NCBI RefSeq assembly: GCF_020379485.1
Contig: NC_063445.1
Span: 50,307,422-50,371,421 of the forward strand
From: Brassica napus
Lineage: Eukaryota > Streptophyta > Magnoliopsida > Brassicales > Brassicaceae
Direction of reading: 5' to 3'
Length of the DNA stretch: 64,000 nt
In this document: in pieces, positions 1 to 13,218 of the stretch
Layout of the letters: each line of letters starts with the position of its first letter
How positions within the stretch are numbered: the stretch's first letter is position 1
The notes under the pieces: model-generated
What the model was told of the DNA's origin: nothing
The model's input: the letters and a program-made list of their open reading frames with translations, nothing else
Database searches by the model: none
Program-made: the position numbers and the translations under genes

Positions 1-856
1 CAAGACCAGCCGTGGTCGCAGTGGCTGTTGTGCGGCGGAGGCAAGGCCACACATGGCGGCTGGAGGAGGCAAGGCGAGGCAGGCATGGCCGCTTATTTTT
101 TTAGGGTTGAATTTTTTTTAATGATTTGGTTTAGTTATCTAAACCTAATTTTATTTTAAACCAATTTCATTTTGTAAACCGAGTTATTTTTATTTCGATT
201 TATAGAGTAACCAATTGAAACTGAGATGTTACTACTACTGTCATACTTTGTGAGGTTTAATTATGACAAATTAATAACATAATGAAGGTTACAAAATACA
301 AAAATTTTGTTACACAATTATAGTAACGGATAAATATTATTTCGTTCGTCATTGATCATTATATTTTGTGACTAAATTTTTGATTATAATAGGCTACAAA
401 AAAAATTGACCAAAAAAAAAGGCTACAAAATTAAGATTTTAAATTAGTTATAAATAATGACAGTTTGGGGCAACATATATAATGTCAGTATCGGTGACAG
501 TAAAAAAACTATAATGTCGTCATTATTAGTGACATTTTGTGACAATAGATCCGTTACTAGAAGTGATATAGTTGTCACATTAAACAGTCACAAATTAAGA
601 CAGTTTGATACAATTTAATAAGTAAGAAATTACTACAGTTTTGTTATTAATATACAACGTAACTATGTGTGACGATTTGTTACAAAAAAATTAGTCGCAA
701 GAAATTGTGACATTTTTGTTACTCCAGAAACATTGTGACACACGTATTGTAACCATTAATAATTGGTCACAAAAACGTAACAATGATAATATTGTTACGA
801 ATTCTTTGCTATCGTGACGGAAAATTTCGTCACAATACATTTATTTTCTTGTAGTG
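1..856. mobile_element. Right end of a non-autonomous CACTA-like DNA transposon (truncated by window edge)
   Basis: The sequence ends at 856 in TTTTCTTGTAGTG, the inverse of the CACTACAAGAAAA terminus that also bounds the complete CACTA elements at 18584 and 53377. The last 600 bases hold many short GTGAC/GTCAC and CGTAAC motifs on both strands, as expected for CACTA subterminal repeats. The first 115 bases are GC-rich, and then comes AT-rich sequence with degenerate aaacc motifs, an arrangement also seen in the element at 52526. The left terminus is not in the window, so length and target duplication cannot be judged. No transposase coding sequence is visible. The element interrupts a LINE relic that continues directly at 857. 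Confidence 0.65.
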
Positions 857-1628
857 CAAGCAGAAGGTTTAGTAATTGCGGCAATTAGATCACGGTCTTC
901 ACTTGAAAAAATAATCGAAACAAAATGGAGACTTTTGAGGCTTTCAATTGCCCATAACCAACTTTCAGAAGAAGCATCCATACGGCTGATAATCCCCGAG
1001 AAAGATCTTCTACTATGCAATAGAACATTCCCTTCATTGTTCCCGAGGACCCAAGAGGCACCACTTTCATTTTTGTACCTGTTCCAAGCATAACCAATGG
1101 CGCATTTGAACCAACCTAAAGGGAGAGGTTTCAAACCAAATATGATTCTCTTCTTTCTTTCAAGATTAATAGATTTTTCTTCTTTTTCTGTTGACTTGAT
1201 AAGAAACCAGTGATTGACCTCCTTATAAACTTTGCTAAGAAGGTCTGGTGCTCTTGTTACACTCCCATCAAAGAAATGGGAGTTTCTGTTCTTCCAAATA
1301 CTCTAGATGATCCAAGGGCCAGCTCTTCTTATGTTCAAAGGGATAGATAGGGTTTCTCTTGCTTTCAGAACATAGAAGATGTTAGAGTAAACCGAAGAAG
1401 AAGAGAAACTTGAAAGAGGCATAGGAAAGTTACTTGTAGCCCAATATTGCCTAGCCAAAGTGCAAGTAAATAGCACATGATTTATGGACTCTCCTTCCAA
1501 ACTGCAGATCTGACATCTTGTATCAATTCGCATACTTCTCGTCGTGAGATTATCAATCACTGGAAGAGCTCCACTAACTGCTTTCGAAAATAATATTTTG
1601 ATCTTAGGATAGCTGTTGTTTATTATTT
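857..1628 (-). pseudogene. LINE (L1-type) relic: zinc-binding RT C-terminus plus RNase H-like domain
   Basis: Reading the minus strand from about 1628 down gives, with one in-frame stop, the usual C-terminus of plant LINE ORF2. First comes KIKILFSKAVSGALP, then a Cys/His zinc-binding block (CQIC, 13 residues, then NHVLFTC; the zf-RVT module), then RNase H-like sequence with GYAWNRYKNESGASWVLGN and ESLKSLHF. The RNase H part stops abruptly at the CACTA terminus at 857, so the transposon inserted into this LINE. The reverse transcriptase core is absent. It is a fragment without a promoter and certainly non-functional. Confidence 0.75.
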
Positions 1629-2185
1629 TGAAAGCTTTGAATAAATATATTTTTGAGTTTATTTTAATATTTAATTCAAAAAATAAATGTTTTAATAATT
1701 TGTAATGAGTTTTTTAAAAAACATTTATGAAAGTTTTTTTTATTGAATTGAAAAGTGAAAGAGAAAACAGAGACCGGGGCCCAAAGGTTTTAAACATCAG
1801 CCCAGAAGTTCAATACTAAAATAAACCCATATATACATTAAGGGCCAACGTACCAGTAGTCCAATATAAATCATATATATAATGAGGGAGTTTCCTATTT
1901 TTCACATCAGCAGCTTCTAAAGTCATACGGGCCCACCAAGAATGATAAACGGGACCTCAGAAGTTCAACCATCCATCTCCCCTCTTAAATTCGTTTAGCC
2001 GTCATCTATTGCATCTCCTCGATACGAAGCCATCAATGCTTACTATTAAGTTTGGCTCTTCCAATTTCACTAATTCACTTCAGATTCTCTCTTTGGATGT
2101 TTTAAGATCAATATCTTAAAACGTTCAAAGATATGGATCTTCTAGGAGAGGTGGTTCGGATTTTCGCCCCCCTCCTCCCTCTCTT
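1629..2185. other. Intergenic; carries one copy of a dispersed ~105-bp repeat
   Basis: There is no convincing gene here. The stretch from 1743 to 1850 (gagaaacagag … cagcccagaagttcaa … gggccaa) matches 35862–35970 at roughly 75% by eye, so it belongs to a dispersed repeat or an old duplicated segment. The remainder is AT-rich and otherwise unremarkable. Confidence 0.4.
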
Positions 2186-2189
2186 CCTT

Positions 2190-5100
2190 AGCATTGCTGA
2201 GTTGGAATTGTTAAGGTTTGGGAAGCCGCTTGACAGTTCGATGTATGCGGGAACTGTTTGTACTAAATCCCCAGACATAATGTTTTTCATGGAAACCAAG
2301 CATGATGATGAGTACATTAAGAAGAAAACTTGTGATTTCCATTATCCAAACTATTTCTCTATTCCACCGGTGGGTCTCACCGGGGGCCTTGCTCTGTTGT
2401 GGAAATACAGTGTTGATATCAAGATCCTGGAATCAATGCCCAATCTGATCAATACAGAAGTCTCATTTAAAGGCGTCACCTCTTTCATTTCTTTTTTTTA
2501 TGGAGCCCCCTATCGGAGAACCGAGGTGCCTTCTGGACTAAAACTCTCTCAGACTGGATTACGCAGGGATTCCTCTTGGCTCTCTCGGGTGACTTTAATG
2601 AAATTCTGAACAATTCTGAAAAGGTCGGAGGCCCACAGCACTGGGAAGGCTCCTTTACTTCCTTTAGATCCTTTGTTTCCCAGAACGGTTTATGGGATCT
2701 CCAACAATCCGGGAATCAGCTCTCCTCGAGGGGCAACCGGTACTCTCACTTTATCCGTTCTCGTCTGGATCGCTCGCTAGTGAACTGTTCTTGGAGTGAA
2801 CAGTTCTCGATGGGAAAGTGTCGCAATATGCGGTTCAAAGGTTTGGACCACCGACCATTAATAACGTATTTTAACATGAATGGCCACAAGAAGTGAGGGC
2901 TATTCCGGTTCAACAGAACCTTAACGGAGAAGCCCGAGATGAATGAAGTTGTAGAAGCTGCCTGGAACCACTCCCCTCTTGCTACGGTTATAGCAAAACT
3001 TGATGCTTGTCAAAGATGCATTATAAAGGGGGCTAAGGAACAGGACTTCAAGAGCAATCTCATCATCAACAAGACTCAGCTGGACCTGGAAAAGGCTCTG
3101 ACATCTCCGACCCCAGACTCAGCACTAATTATAGCCTCACTCACCTCCACTCTTTCCACAGCTTATAAGGAGGAAGAGCAGTTCTGGTTGCAAAGGAGCA
3201 GAATACAGTGGTTGAGAAAGAGAGACAAAAATACAGGGTTTTTCCACGCCATCACTCGTCAACGCGTCTGTTAAATTCCCTCTATGTTATTGAGGAAAAG
3301 GAGGGCAAGGAAGTTGAGGAACCACAGATGGCGGTTGTTATCTCTGACTATTTTGGTGACATCTTCAAGTCCAATGGAAACACAAACTTCTCTGCAATTG
3401 CTGGTATCCTCTCCTGTAAAGTGACAGAAGAGATGAACTCTTCATTGACAACCATACCGAGTGATTCGGAAATAAGGCAAGCGGCTATGTCGATAAATGG
3501 TGGTAAAGATCCCGGATCTGATGGTAATTCAGCAAAATTCTACCACTCCTATTGGCATATCGTGGGAGACGATTTTATACAAGACGTTAGACAATTCTTC
3601 ACAGAAGATCACCTGCATCCGCAGCAGAACGAGACTCATATAAGACTCATTCCCAAGGTCACGGGGCCTTGGAACGTTGCTGATTATCGGCCCATAGCTT
3701 TGTGCTAACACCCATTATAAGATCATTGCGAAGATACTGTCTCGAAGATTGAAACTGTTGTTGCCAACGCTTATCTCGAAATCTCAATCAGCTTTCGTGG
3801 CTGGGAGACCGATAGGAGATAACGTTTTTATCACTCACGAGACTCTGCACTTTCTCAGAACCTCAGAGGCCAAGAAGTACTGTTCCATGGCAGTGAAGAT
3901 CGACATGAGTAAGGCTTACGATCGGCTAGAGTGGGGCTTCATCGAGTCTGTTCTTTCACACTTGGGCTTCGCAGAGAGATGGATTACATGGGTAATGAAA
4001 TGCATTGATTCTGTCCCGTACTCCTTTCTGATAAATGGATCTCCTCAGGGTCTTGTAAAGCCTTCTCGTGGAATACGACAAGGAGATCCCCTCTCCCCTT
4101 ATATCTTCATCCTTTGTACGGAAGTGCTCTCTGCTCTTTGCGAGAAAGCTCAGATGAACGGTTTCTTTTCTGGAATAAGGGTCTCTCGCCACAGCCCCTC
4201 GGTGAATCATCTGTTGTTCACCGACGATACTATGTTCTTCTGCAAGTCAAACGCCACCAGTGTCTCCACCATCTCGGCTATCCTTCAACAGTACGAGTCG
4301 CTGTCTGCACATAAGATCAACATCCTCAAATCCTCTATCACCTTTTTGGCCAAAAATCCTCCAGAAGGTAAAGCCAGGGTCAAGCAAGCTCTGGCTGTTG
4401 AGGCGGAAGGTGGGATTGGGAAGTATCTCGTTCTTCCCGAGAACTTTGGACGAAAGAAAAGAGATATTTTTGCGGCTATTGTTGATCGTATTCGCCATAA
4501 AGCCTTCAGCTGGACATCTAGATTTCTGTCGAGGGCAAGGAAACAAGTACTCCTTAAGGCAGTACTCTCATATATGCCTTGATATGCCATGTATTGTTTT
4601 AAGATACCGGTCTCACTTTGCAAACAGATTCAATCTATTCTCACTCGGTTCTGGTGGGACGCTAACCCGAACAAGAAAAAGATGTGTTGGGTAGCGTGGG
4701 CTACTCTAACACAACCTAAATATGCTGTAGGACTCGGGTTTAGGGACATCGAAACCTTCAACGATTCCCTCTTGGCAAAGATTGGTTGGCGTCTGATCTC
4801 TGACCCAGATTCATTCGTCGCTAGAGTTTTACTCGGAAAATACACTTGGAGGTCTTCCTCCATGGATTGTTCTGCTCTTTCGACAGCTTCTCATGGCTGG
4901 AGAAGTATACTCGTGGGAAGGGAATTTCTCAGGAAAGGATTGAGATGGACAGTGGGTAATGGAGAAGCCATACGGGTCTGGAGTGACCCGTGGATAAGTT
5001 GTCAAACACCTACTGTCCCCTTTGGGCCACCTACTCTCTCGGATTCAAACCTTAGGGTCTGTGACTTACTTTGCCCCATATCCTATACATGGGACCTGGA

Positions 5101-6256
5101 TAAGATTAGAGCGGTGCTACCTCACTATGAAGATACTATTCTAAGACTAATAACCAGCTCTGCCCGTCTCAGGATTCACTCTCCTGGCTCCCCGAGAAGT
5201 TAGGAGTCTACTCTACTCGCTCTGGTTATGGTGTTGGAATGAAAGCTGCTGATAGCTCTCCTTATACTCAATCTGTGAGTTCTCAACCATTCAACTGGTT
5301 AAAAATATTTGGAATATTCACACAGCCTCCAAGATTAAAGATTTCTTGTGGAGGATCGCCAAGAAGGCCATTCTAGTAAGTGCTAATCTAGCTAGCAGAG
5401 GTGTTACTTCCTTCCCATGCAAATCTTGCTGTGGAGTTGAAGATGATCTACACGTCTTTCTCCTCTGTCCTATCGCAAGTGTGGGAGCTTGCTCTGGTGG
5501 TCTCGAGACCGTCTGCGCTTTTACCTTCATCCCGTGGGCTAATCTCCTCTTGTTTGAGTCTCATGAACCTCCCTTAACAGGTATCTCGGTGCCTTTGTGG
5601 CCTTGGATCCTATGGGGTTTATGGAAAGCATGCAACAAAATATGCTTTGAGGACCACACCTTCATTTCTATGGAGATCATTACAAAAGCTATTTCTGATG
5701 CTCGAGAATGGCAGAACTACCAAGACCCTAAGGAAACAAGCACTCAACGTTCTCCTGGTCAAACCCGTCCTGCTCCAATTGTACGTGATGATACGTCTAT
5801 TCCTACCTGTTATATTGATGCAGCTTGGGACGCCCGGTCCGGTTTTTGCGGCCTGGGAGATCTCTTCTCTGGATCGCCTGCTCTGTCTCGCCTTCCCCAA
5901 CTCTCCGAATCAGGAAACATGTCTCCTCTGCATTAATGGCTGAAGCCCTCGCAATCCGTCTGGCGGTAATGACTGCTGCCTTTTCGAACATTAAATCCCT
6001 TGTGATACTGTCTGACTCCCTCTCCCTCATCACTATGCTAAAAGCAAGAGAGTCCAGTGCAGCTTTGTTTGGGACTTTGTTTGATATCTACCACTTTAGC
6101 TATGTTATTTCCTTTAGTTTTATCCCTTGTTTGCAAAACTCGGATGCTGATTCTGTTGCTAAACTGGCTCTCTCCAGTGCTCTTGTTTCTTCCTCCCCTG
6201 TTGGAGTGTAAAAACTCTGCTATGGAATGAAATGTATGTTTGCTCAAAAAAAAAAC
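2190..6256 (+). mobile_element. Decayed L1-type LINE, near full ORF2 length, with poly(A) tail
   Basis: ORF2 is recognisable in order but broken across frames. An apurinic endonuclease start (W-N-C then GLG near 2203) is followed by SPDIMFFMETK near 2270. The reverse transcriptase spans about 3470–4330, with FVAGRPIGDNVFITHE, IDMSKAYDRLEW, RGIRQGDPLSPYIF and LLFTDDTMFF. After it come a thumb region, a zinc-binding block near 5400 (CKSCCGVEDDLHVFLLC) and an RNase H-like end near 5800–6200 (CYIDAAWD). The tail is A-rich at 6246–6256. There are frameshifts near 2580, 3250 and 3710 and stops at about 2890 and 4581. The RT catalytic motif reads TDD instead of ADD. No ORF1 was seen, and I could not define target site duplications. 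Confidence 0.85.
3749..4582 (+). pseudogene. LINE reverse transcriptase core fragment
   Basis: This is the longest open stretch of the LINE at 2190–6256 (277 codons). It covers RT fingers and palm: FVAGRPIGDNVF, DMSKAYDRLEW (first catalytic Asp), GIRQGDPLSPYIF and the FTDD box (normally F/YADD). It ends at a TGA at 4580–4582 inside a context (SYMP…YAMY) that normally reads through, so the stop is a mutation and not the natural end. In an active LINE this region would copy LINE RNA at the nicked target. Here the broken frames on both sides and the Ala-to-Thr change in the catalytic box argue against activity. Confidence 0.8.
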
Positions 6257-6915
6257 CTCATCCGCAGCCCTAACCACAGATTGTCAAAGCAAAATACAAA
6301 TATGAATTTCCCTTCTGCCATGCTACTATTTATTTTGTCGCCATTTCACGCTTGAGAATTTACGGGCTTTCTCTTCTTTCAAACTTGATGGATTGTCACA
6401 ATAGCCGGTGGCGGATACGTTTCCGATGTCGTAAGGATGCCACCATACATTTGCTCTGTTTTCCTTTGTCCACTGTGTCTTCAGGCCATCATTAATTTTA
6501 AATTTTGTTTTGCCTATTTTGTATCTTTTTTTTTTTGGGTCAAGATTATTCTGTATCTAAATATAAACTATCATAAGGTTTTACTTACAGTAAAATCATC
6601 GGTGGTTGGGTGTGAAGTTGGAAGGGTTCGCCCTAAAATGGAAAATGAAAATTGTGTTGGCACGATAATATAAACATGGTGGTCACTAGTGTTGGGAATG
6701 TCCTAAAATCATTTGTACTTACTCTAGTTAGAATCGTAACGTCAAAATTTGACAGTCGTATAATATCAGGTGGTTATAATGTTTTGATAGAAACCGTTTA
6801 TAATTTATGAATTGAGAATTCATTACTAATATTATATGATCCTACAGGGTCACACACCTAAGCAAATTGGATCATAAATATTTGGAGTTTTATATGTTGG
6901 TTTGTATTATATATA
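6257..6915. other. Intergenic, no gene recognised
   Basis: This is AT-rich sequence between the LINE tail and a Helitron 3' end. Short open stretches (for example 6437–6673) have no recognisable domain and poor codon character. Nothing else is supported. Confidence 0.5.
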
Positions 6916-9900
6916 CTAGAGTCGTTGTCCGCGCTACGCGCGGAAAATGATCTTAAATATATTAAATTTTTATTTATCATAAATATTATAATTTTCAAAA
7001 ATTCTATGAAAATTTTAAATATTTTACATAATTCAACCAAAATTATATAATATATTAACACCAAAAATTAAATTGTGAAAACTTGGTTCTTACTTTGTTA
7101 TTTTTTAACTTGATAAACTAATATTTATCATAAGTTTATATGTTGAAGACTGCCTTTCTATGAGTATTTTTTTTAAAGATAGTTATAATGTCTATTGTGT
7201 TTTTGAAATAAGATCTTATTTTAGTATTGAAGCATTTAACAACTTTCATTCAATGTCTCAACTAAAAAAAAAAACTAAATATAAACATTGTTTTTAATTT
7301 TATCTTTATCGATTTTCTTTACAATTATTTTTTATTTTAGTTATACATTTAAATATTATTTATAATATATTTTTATTATTAATATCATTACATTAGTCTC
7401 TGAAATATTTAATAGTTGAAATAACTGAACTGGACCTATATTATATTCTTATAACTTTAGTGGATATAAAAATATATAAGTTGTTCAGCCGTATGTTCTC
7501 TGACAAAGGATATCCCAATTCAGTCATGCTATTGTATTGACCGAAGAAGACTCCTAGTTATAAATTTATAAACATGTGTAAAAATGATGCATTTGTATTT
7601 CGTTAAACATAAAAATTACACTATATTTAATAATCATTCATTTACTGAAAATATAATAATGTGAGCTTGTGTTAAAATGAATCTTTTGAAATAACTCAAA
7701 CCATAAATTAAGAAGTTGGTAAGATTAGCTATGATATTCATTACATACTTTGTTTTTTGAAAGGATTTTGTCTAGCGAGATTATAGTTTTGATGGGTTAG
7801 ACTTCTAGAATTCCTTTACTTTGTAACCCAATTTCCATTTTGTATCATACACAAAAGAACACTGAGGTTCGTTTTTTAACAATTTGAAAACTAAGGGATA
7901 GACTTTGCACTGCTTCAAGTTCTCGAACACATTGTTCCTTAAGTCCCAAATGCATTGGCTTCATATAAGCAGTCTTCTGTATCCTCGGTGGACACTGACC
8001 ATCCGAACAACTCTCATGGAACATGGCTTGAACAATCTCTGGGTGTCACATCCGATAAGGAAGACATTTCCTCAGTATTTCATCTGGCTATAACAGTATC
8101 CGTTGTGCTTCATAGTAGATAACTGATCCTGCTCGATACATTTCTGACTGTAACCGAATAAACCAAGTTGGTCACTATCCCAAGAAGTCTCAGGAGATGT
8201 CTGATTCCCATTTTCAGCCTGACATGAAAGTTTGAAGAACACTTTTCAAGTTGTTTGTCCCATGTACAGTTCTTCACTTTCTCCACCTTAGTATTACTTT
8301 TCTCGAAGCATTCTTCTATGGTACAAGTTTTTTGTGGAGCTGATTTCTCTGAACTTGCTTATGATATCTCGGTTTTTGCTCTCATCTCTCAGCCATAAGT
8401 GCCTCCACGACCATGTAATCCCCTTGCCTACTCAGGCAATAGACAATGAGACATGTGTCCATGCCACAGGGTGTTGGCACTCATTGGCTTTGTTAATAAA
8501 GAAATACTTCCTCTTCTTATACGGCGTTATCCTTGTTTCTTCGTTCGTTGTCCTCGCCGTATTTACCATCTTTCAACCCGGAAAGATACTGAATACAGTT
8601 ATATCATAGGCTGTTTCATTTGACTAAGATCAAATCTTCAGTCCAGCCTTCGACAGCATTCACCATGATGATTATCACATTAGAAACTTTAGCAGCTGTT
8701 TCTGACATCTCAACCCCTTCAGTTTTCATCACACACTCTCTCAAGATCTTTTATTTTGTCAATCACTCTCTCCCAAGATCTGAGCGTAGGCAATTAATTA
8801 TTAAAACATAATAACTTATCTATTTTTTCGACAACGTCATTGGTTTCTCTTATACCACCAGCATCAAGAAGAGTGACAGAGTCTAAAATTAGCTTCCACT
8901 ACATCTCGAGTAGTTCCAGCGACTTCTGCAATAATTTTTTTCACTCTGCAAGCTAATATTAAATCACTGGTGGAAATGTAATGTTGTTATATTTGAATAA
9001 ATTGTGTTTAGGATATGAAAAGGATCATTGGGTTCCATACTTTTCTCCATGGTTTTCAAAGACTTGAATTCCCGACGTTCTGACGCCCAATGATGCCTAT
9101 CTGTAACGTTTCAGCACGAAAGACAAATGAAAACTGAAAATGATTGCTAATACATCAACCAATAGAGTTACAGTGAACCTGAGGGATATTTAACAATGGG
9201 GTATGAACAAACCTCTAAATATTAGTTCTCCATTGGAAAGAACGTATTTCTTCACCTAGTGAGTTCATCACGATACTTACAAAGAAATGTTCTTTAATAC
9301 ACAGGACTTGAATACTATTTTGTATAAAACTATGATGATATGATCTCTTTTCCTGCTCCACACAACAAATCAGCATGTTGGTTTGCTTAGTTCTTCAAAT
9401 TAAGTAAAAGAGGTCAATACATAGTTGCTTTGATGTGTCGACAAAATCAGAAATTTAAATCTAAATTTACACTTGTGTCGCATATTTTTGAAAATTGGGA
9501 AACATGAAAAAATAGATCAGTGTTACCTTATTCTTCTTGGCTGATGGAGATTTATAGAGTGTACCAAAAACACAGCCGAGCTTTGTGAAATTGAGAAACA
9601 AAGTTATGTTTTCCCACTTGCGTGTGCTTCAGGTTTAGGTTTTTGGTAGATCTAAATGGTGACTGAAATGCCAAAAGCAAAACCTTAAAAAATCGAAGAA
9701 TCTGAAGGGTGTGATACGGATAACCTTACCAGGCAGAACAGACGAAAGACCCTTGGATCTTGTGATTTTTTTCCTTGACAAAAGTGATCGATTTCGCCAG
9801 TGTGTTTGCATATGATACTTTCAACACGTTCTTCAACACGATCGAGGAGGAAAACCTTGTGAGATATATAGTGAGTGGGGATGAAATATGAAACCTTGCA

Positions 9901-9987
9901 TCACAGTCCCCTACAGGAGTTGAAATAATTCAGGTTTAAGGATGCTGATTTATAATATTATGGAATGAAAAAGTTGGGGATTAGAAC

Positions 9988-10185
9988 TCATACATACTCA
10001 TCGATGAATAGGAGCTCTAAGCCAAGAAAGGCCCCAGCTTTGGCTATGTTTTTTGTCTCCCAAAAATGGATTAGCCGGAATCGAAGCTGTGACTCAGATC
10101 TTCCTGGTGAGATGTCGATGAAATACATGGTGACGGGAGATTTTCTGGTGGTATGCTGAGACTTCGTGGTGGATTTCATAGCCAT
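9988..10185 (-). pseudogene. RPA70/DUF223 (OB-fold) family N-terminal exon relic
   Basis: From the ATG at 10185 the protein begins MAMKSTT and continues YFIDISPGRSESQLRFRLIHFWETKN, followed by GLELLFID. This resembles the first OB-fold of the large plant family of replication protein A-like (DUF223) proteins, which typically read like DL..GR.S..V.VRLLRFWEARN..GGELMGVDMLL. These bind single-stranded DNA; many crucifer copies travel in Helitrons. A TATA box (TATATAAAG on the minus strand, 10255–10247) sits 62 bases upstream. Downstream (10 kb to 7.9 kb) I could not follow later exons with confidence, so I call it a relic. The identification rests on a short segment. Confidence 0.4.
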
Positions 10186-10246
10186 GGATGTAGCTTTTGC
10201 AGAGTTGGTTTTTTTATTTAGGATGGAATTAGGTTTAGAGATAGAG

Positions 10247-10255
10247 CTTTATATA
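10247..10255 (-). promoter_or_regulatory. Probable TATA box of the RPA-like relic
   Basis: The minus strand reads TATATAAAG 62 bases before the first ATG at 10185, at normal plant core promoter spacing for a short leader. It is only supported by position and consensus. Confidence 0.35.
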
Positions 10256-10700
10256 GGAGGAGTATGTATCAAGGGGGAGGTGGAGCAAAACTTTTAAGAA
10301 TTGATTTAACAGAGTCATTGATTGAGAATTTAACAGGAAGAAAAAAAAAGAGATTGGAGAAGATGAAGTGGAAGAGTCGGAGAGAGTCGCCAATATTACA
10401 AAACATCAAATAGGTGGAAAATGATACAAGAAGAAATTCAGTGAAACCATTTGATATGACTACTCCAACTGTACAGTCAAAACAAAACTTAACATAAGCA
10501 TGAGTTCGAAGCATGGAATATGGTGTGATTGTGTGAAGACAGAATGAGGAAATAACATTGGGAAATATGACAATGCTAAACAAAAAAACGTAGAAGTTAT
10601 AGACGAAAGTCCATGAGTGAAAATAATAAGATCAAAGGTAGAAGCCGTGGCTTTCTGTTTTTTTGCTCTAAGATTTATGCTCTAAATTTTTAACTTTAGT

Positions 10701-11369
10701 TTTAATTTATTTTGCTGTAGAAATTTTTTAGAGCACTGTATGTATAAGATCTCTAGAAAAAATGTTTTCTAAAGCTAATATATTTTCTTTTATAATGTTT
10801 TGACTTTAAATTTAGTTTTTAAAATAAAAACATGATTGATTTAAAAAATAAATGTAGAAATTGAAAAGGCTGTGCACAACTCCTATAGACTCAACCAATC
10901 ATCCTTAAAGAAATGAGCTGTGGTGGTCGGAGGTCAAAATAACTACACAAATAGAAATAGCACAACTAAAACAATATGCCCCAGAATATAGAAGCCACCT
11001 AGTTGGTTTAACTCAAGACAACTTTTTGTAGTCTCTTTGATAATACTCTTTTTGTTTCATAAAGAATGTGATTTTGACTTTTTTCTGGTCACACAAAAAT
11101 ATATAATTAGAATTTTAACGTACTTTTTATTTATTTTTAAGTTTAATATTAATTATAAAATGCATTAGTTTTATAAATAAATTTATTTCTCTCAAATACT
11201 ATTTGTTGAATATGTATAATTAATAAAAATATAAGGTGCATTTCAATTATTTTCTTAATATGTGTAAAAGTGTCAAAATAACATTTTTTCCATAACAAAG
11301 AGAATATATATTTGATTGCAGAGTTGTAGTTTAACAAGGGAGTAAATGAATAATGTTTAGGCAATCTAT
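10701..11369. other. Intergenic AT-rich stretch; no gene
   Basis: Nothing is coding here. Positions 10995–11046 match 35978–36030 (ggtttaactcgaga … gactttttgtag … tctttgataata), a short segment shared between the flanks of duplication unit A and the LEA relic. From 11046 to about 11305 the sequence has poor Stowaway-like ends (ctctttttgtttcat … aacaaagag) that are too degenerate to call. Confidence 0.4.
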
Positions 11370-13028
11370 TCTCATCATTCAAATTGTCAAAATAGCGGTT
11401 AAATTATTCAAGTCGAATCAACTAGCACATTTTATATTTTCACAATTTATATGGAAACGTATATCATTATTTTTTGAAAAAACCGTATACACTATATTAG
11501 TGATTGATAAAGAAGCCAATTATCTATTTTTAATGACTAAAGGTAAAATATACAACTTCAAGGACTAATTTTTCATCATATTTGAAGCGAAACTTAAATC
11601 CAGTGGAACACACGTTAATCACAGAACTTAACCACAAGGATAAAGGAAATTTAATGACATAAATTTGTATTGGTGTTTTATTTTTGGCCTGCAAAGTTCA
11701 TGATATGATATTTTCAATTGGGACACATGAAGCCATTAAATTTTCTTTTGTTCCTTTAATTTACGTGTTTCCAAACATAGCAATCACGCTCCCAACCAAA
11801 TAATTATGAAATAATTCAAGAAAGTATAGAAGACAATCTCTTTGAACGACTTATCATCTAGTCATTATCTACAGTCTTTTAAAAATAACTATCTAAAGCT
11901 GGAAATGTGCATCTCAAATGATAATTGTTTTGTTTTTTTACTCCAAATATTTTATTTATCACAATGAGTTTGTTTTCCACGGATTAATCATATTCATAAA
12001 GAGTCAAATTAGCTGAGTTGTCACTTGCTTTAATTGGCAACTAGTGAAGCGACTTTTGTAAAAGAATAAAATAAAATTTGGTCCTTTCTATGTCAGGTTA
12101 TGTGGAGTCTATATTAATATAAGACTAGTATTGGACTCATAATTTTCGTTCAATTATTTGACCATACGTATATATATTGAGAACGTATACAAATCAATAT
12201 GCGATGAGGACAAAATACATTAACCAATGAGCCGATCTGTTGAATATCAACTTAAATAAGAAAAAACAGTCGTTTTCTTAATCTCTTCATATACATTTTG
12301 GTTTTACTTTTAATTAGTTTAAAGTTTGATCTAATTTTTTTAAATTCAAACAATTACATTTTACATTTTAATTTATGTTTATTTTTAAAGAAAAATATAT
12401 TAATTAAAGGTAGAATTGTAATTTGTTGTGTAAAGAAAAAAAACAAAAACATCAATCTTTTGTATAGAGAAAGTGTGTTAAAAAGAAAGTTGTGTTTTAA
12501 TCATGATGTTCTTAGAGCATATTGCATAGAATCCTATAACGAAAAAATCACTTTGAATAGCCAGGGACCAGGGGAGCTATATTTTTCTGCTCGACGAGAT
12601 GATAATGGCGGACCTATTTAATTTATGTAAACTAATTAGGTTGGTTGTCAAAAAGCAACTAATTAGGCTTACAATGAAATTAAGAATTTAGAACCGAAAT
12701 TTTAAGATATAATTCATCATTTCATAAATACACATATATATGTATATATGCAAAGCTTATGATTATACACTTAAATTACACTCTACAATCACTTTAAAAG
12801 AAACAAAAATTAAAGGTCGACCAAGATTCGGGGGTTACTCTATACAATCACTTGAATTTTCATTAACAACCTTTTTTTACTCTATATGGAAGGTGCATTA
12901 ACAACCTTCCATATGATATATTAACTGTTTTCCCACATCAGATAAACTGCACGAGTCAGCTTACGCATCACTCAGATAACATACAAATAACTAGATTAAT
13001 GTAGAGAAAAACTCATAACAAGTTAACA

Positions 13029-13029
13029 G

Positions 13030-13073
<44 letters not shown>

Positions 13074-13074
13074 G
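13029..13074. repeat. (TA)n(GA)n compound microsatellite
   Basis: About 12 TA units run directly into about 10 GA units, roughly 0.9 kb upstream of the dead CYP79C copy. It is absent from the same place in unit B. Confidence 0.85.
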
Positions 13075-13218
13075 GTTAGATCTTCTGGGTTAATAATAAT
13101 ATGTAAAAATAAATTGTATACACAATGTTTATTACATGCAAAACGCAAGTCTTAACCTAGTTAATGAATATATTTGATGAATTATTGTCGTTATAATAAA
13201 TATTTTTGGTACACTCTA

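Larger units (their letters stand above)
6916..10700 (-). mobile_element. Helitron remnant on the minus strand (3' end well defined, 5' end uncertain)
   Basis: On the minus strand the sequence ends in a perfect hairpin, TCCGCGC–3 nt–GCGCGGA (6928–6944), followed 8 nt later by the terminus CTAG (6919–6916). The next host base is T, exactly the Helitron 3' signature. An RPA/OB-fold-like gene relic lies upstream on the same strand (10185 downwards), as in Brassicaceae Helitrons that carry RPA-like genes. I did not find the matching TC start with its TATATATTAA-rich head, so the right boundary (about 10.2–10.9 kb) is a guess. No Rep or helicase motifs were seen. Confidence 0.55.

Noticed and set aside
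7905..8811. Several 60–90-codon plus-strand open frames
   Set aside because: No domain or codon signal; they lie antisense to the probable RPA-like gene in the Helitron.
11046..11305. Possible Stowaway MITE with ends ctctttttgtttcat and aacaaagag
   Set aside because: Ends match poorly, no clean TA duplication on the right side, and no empty site was found in unit B.
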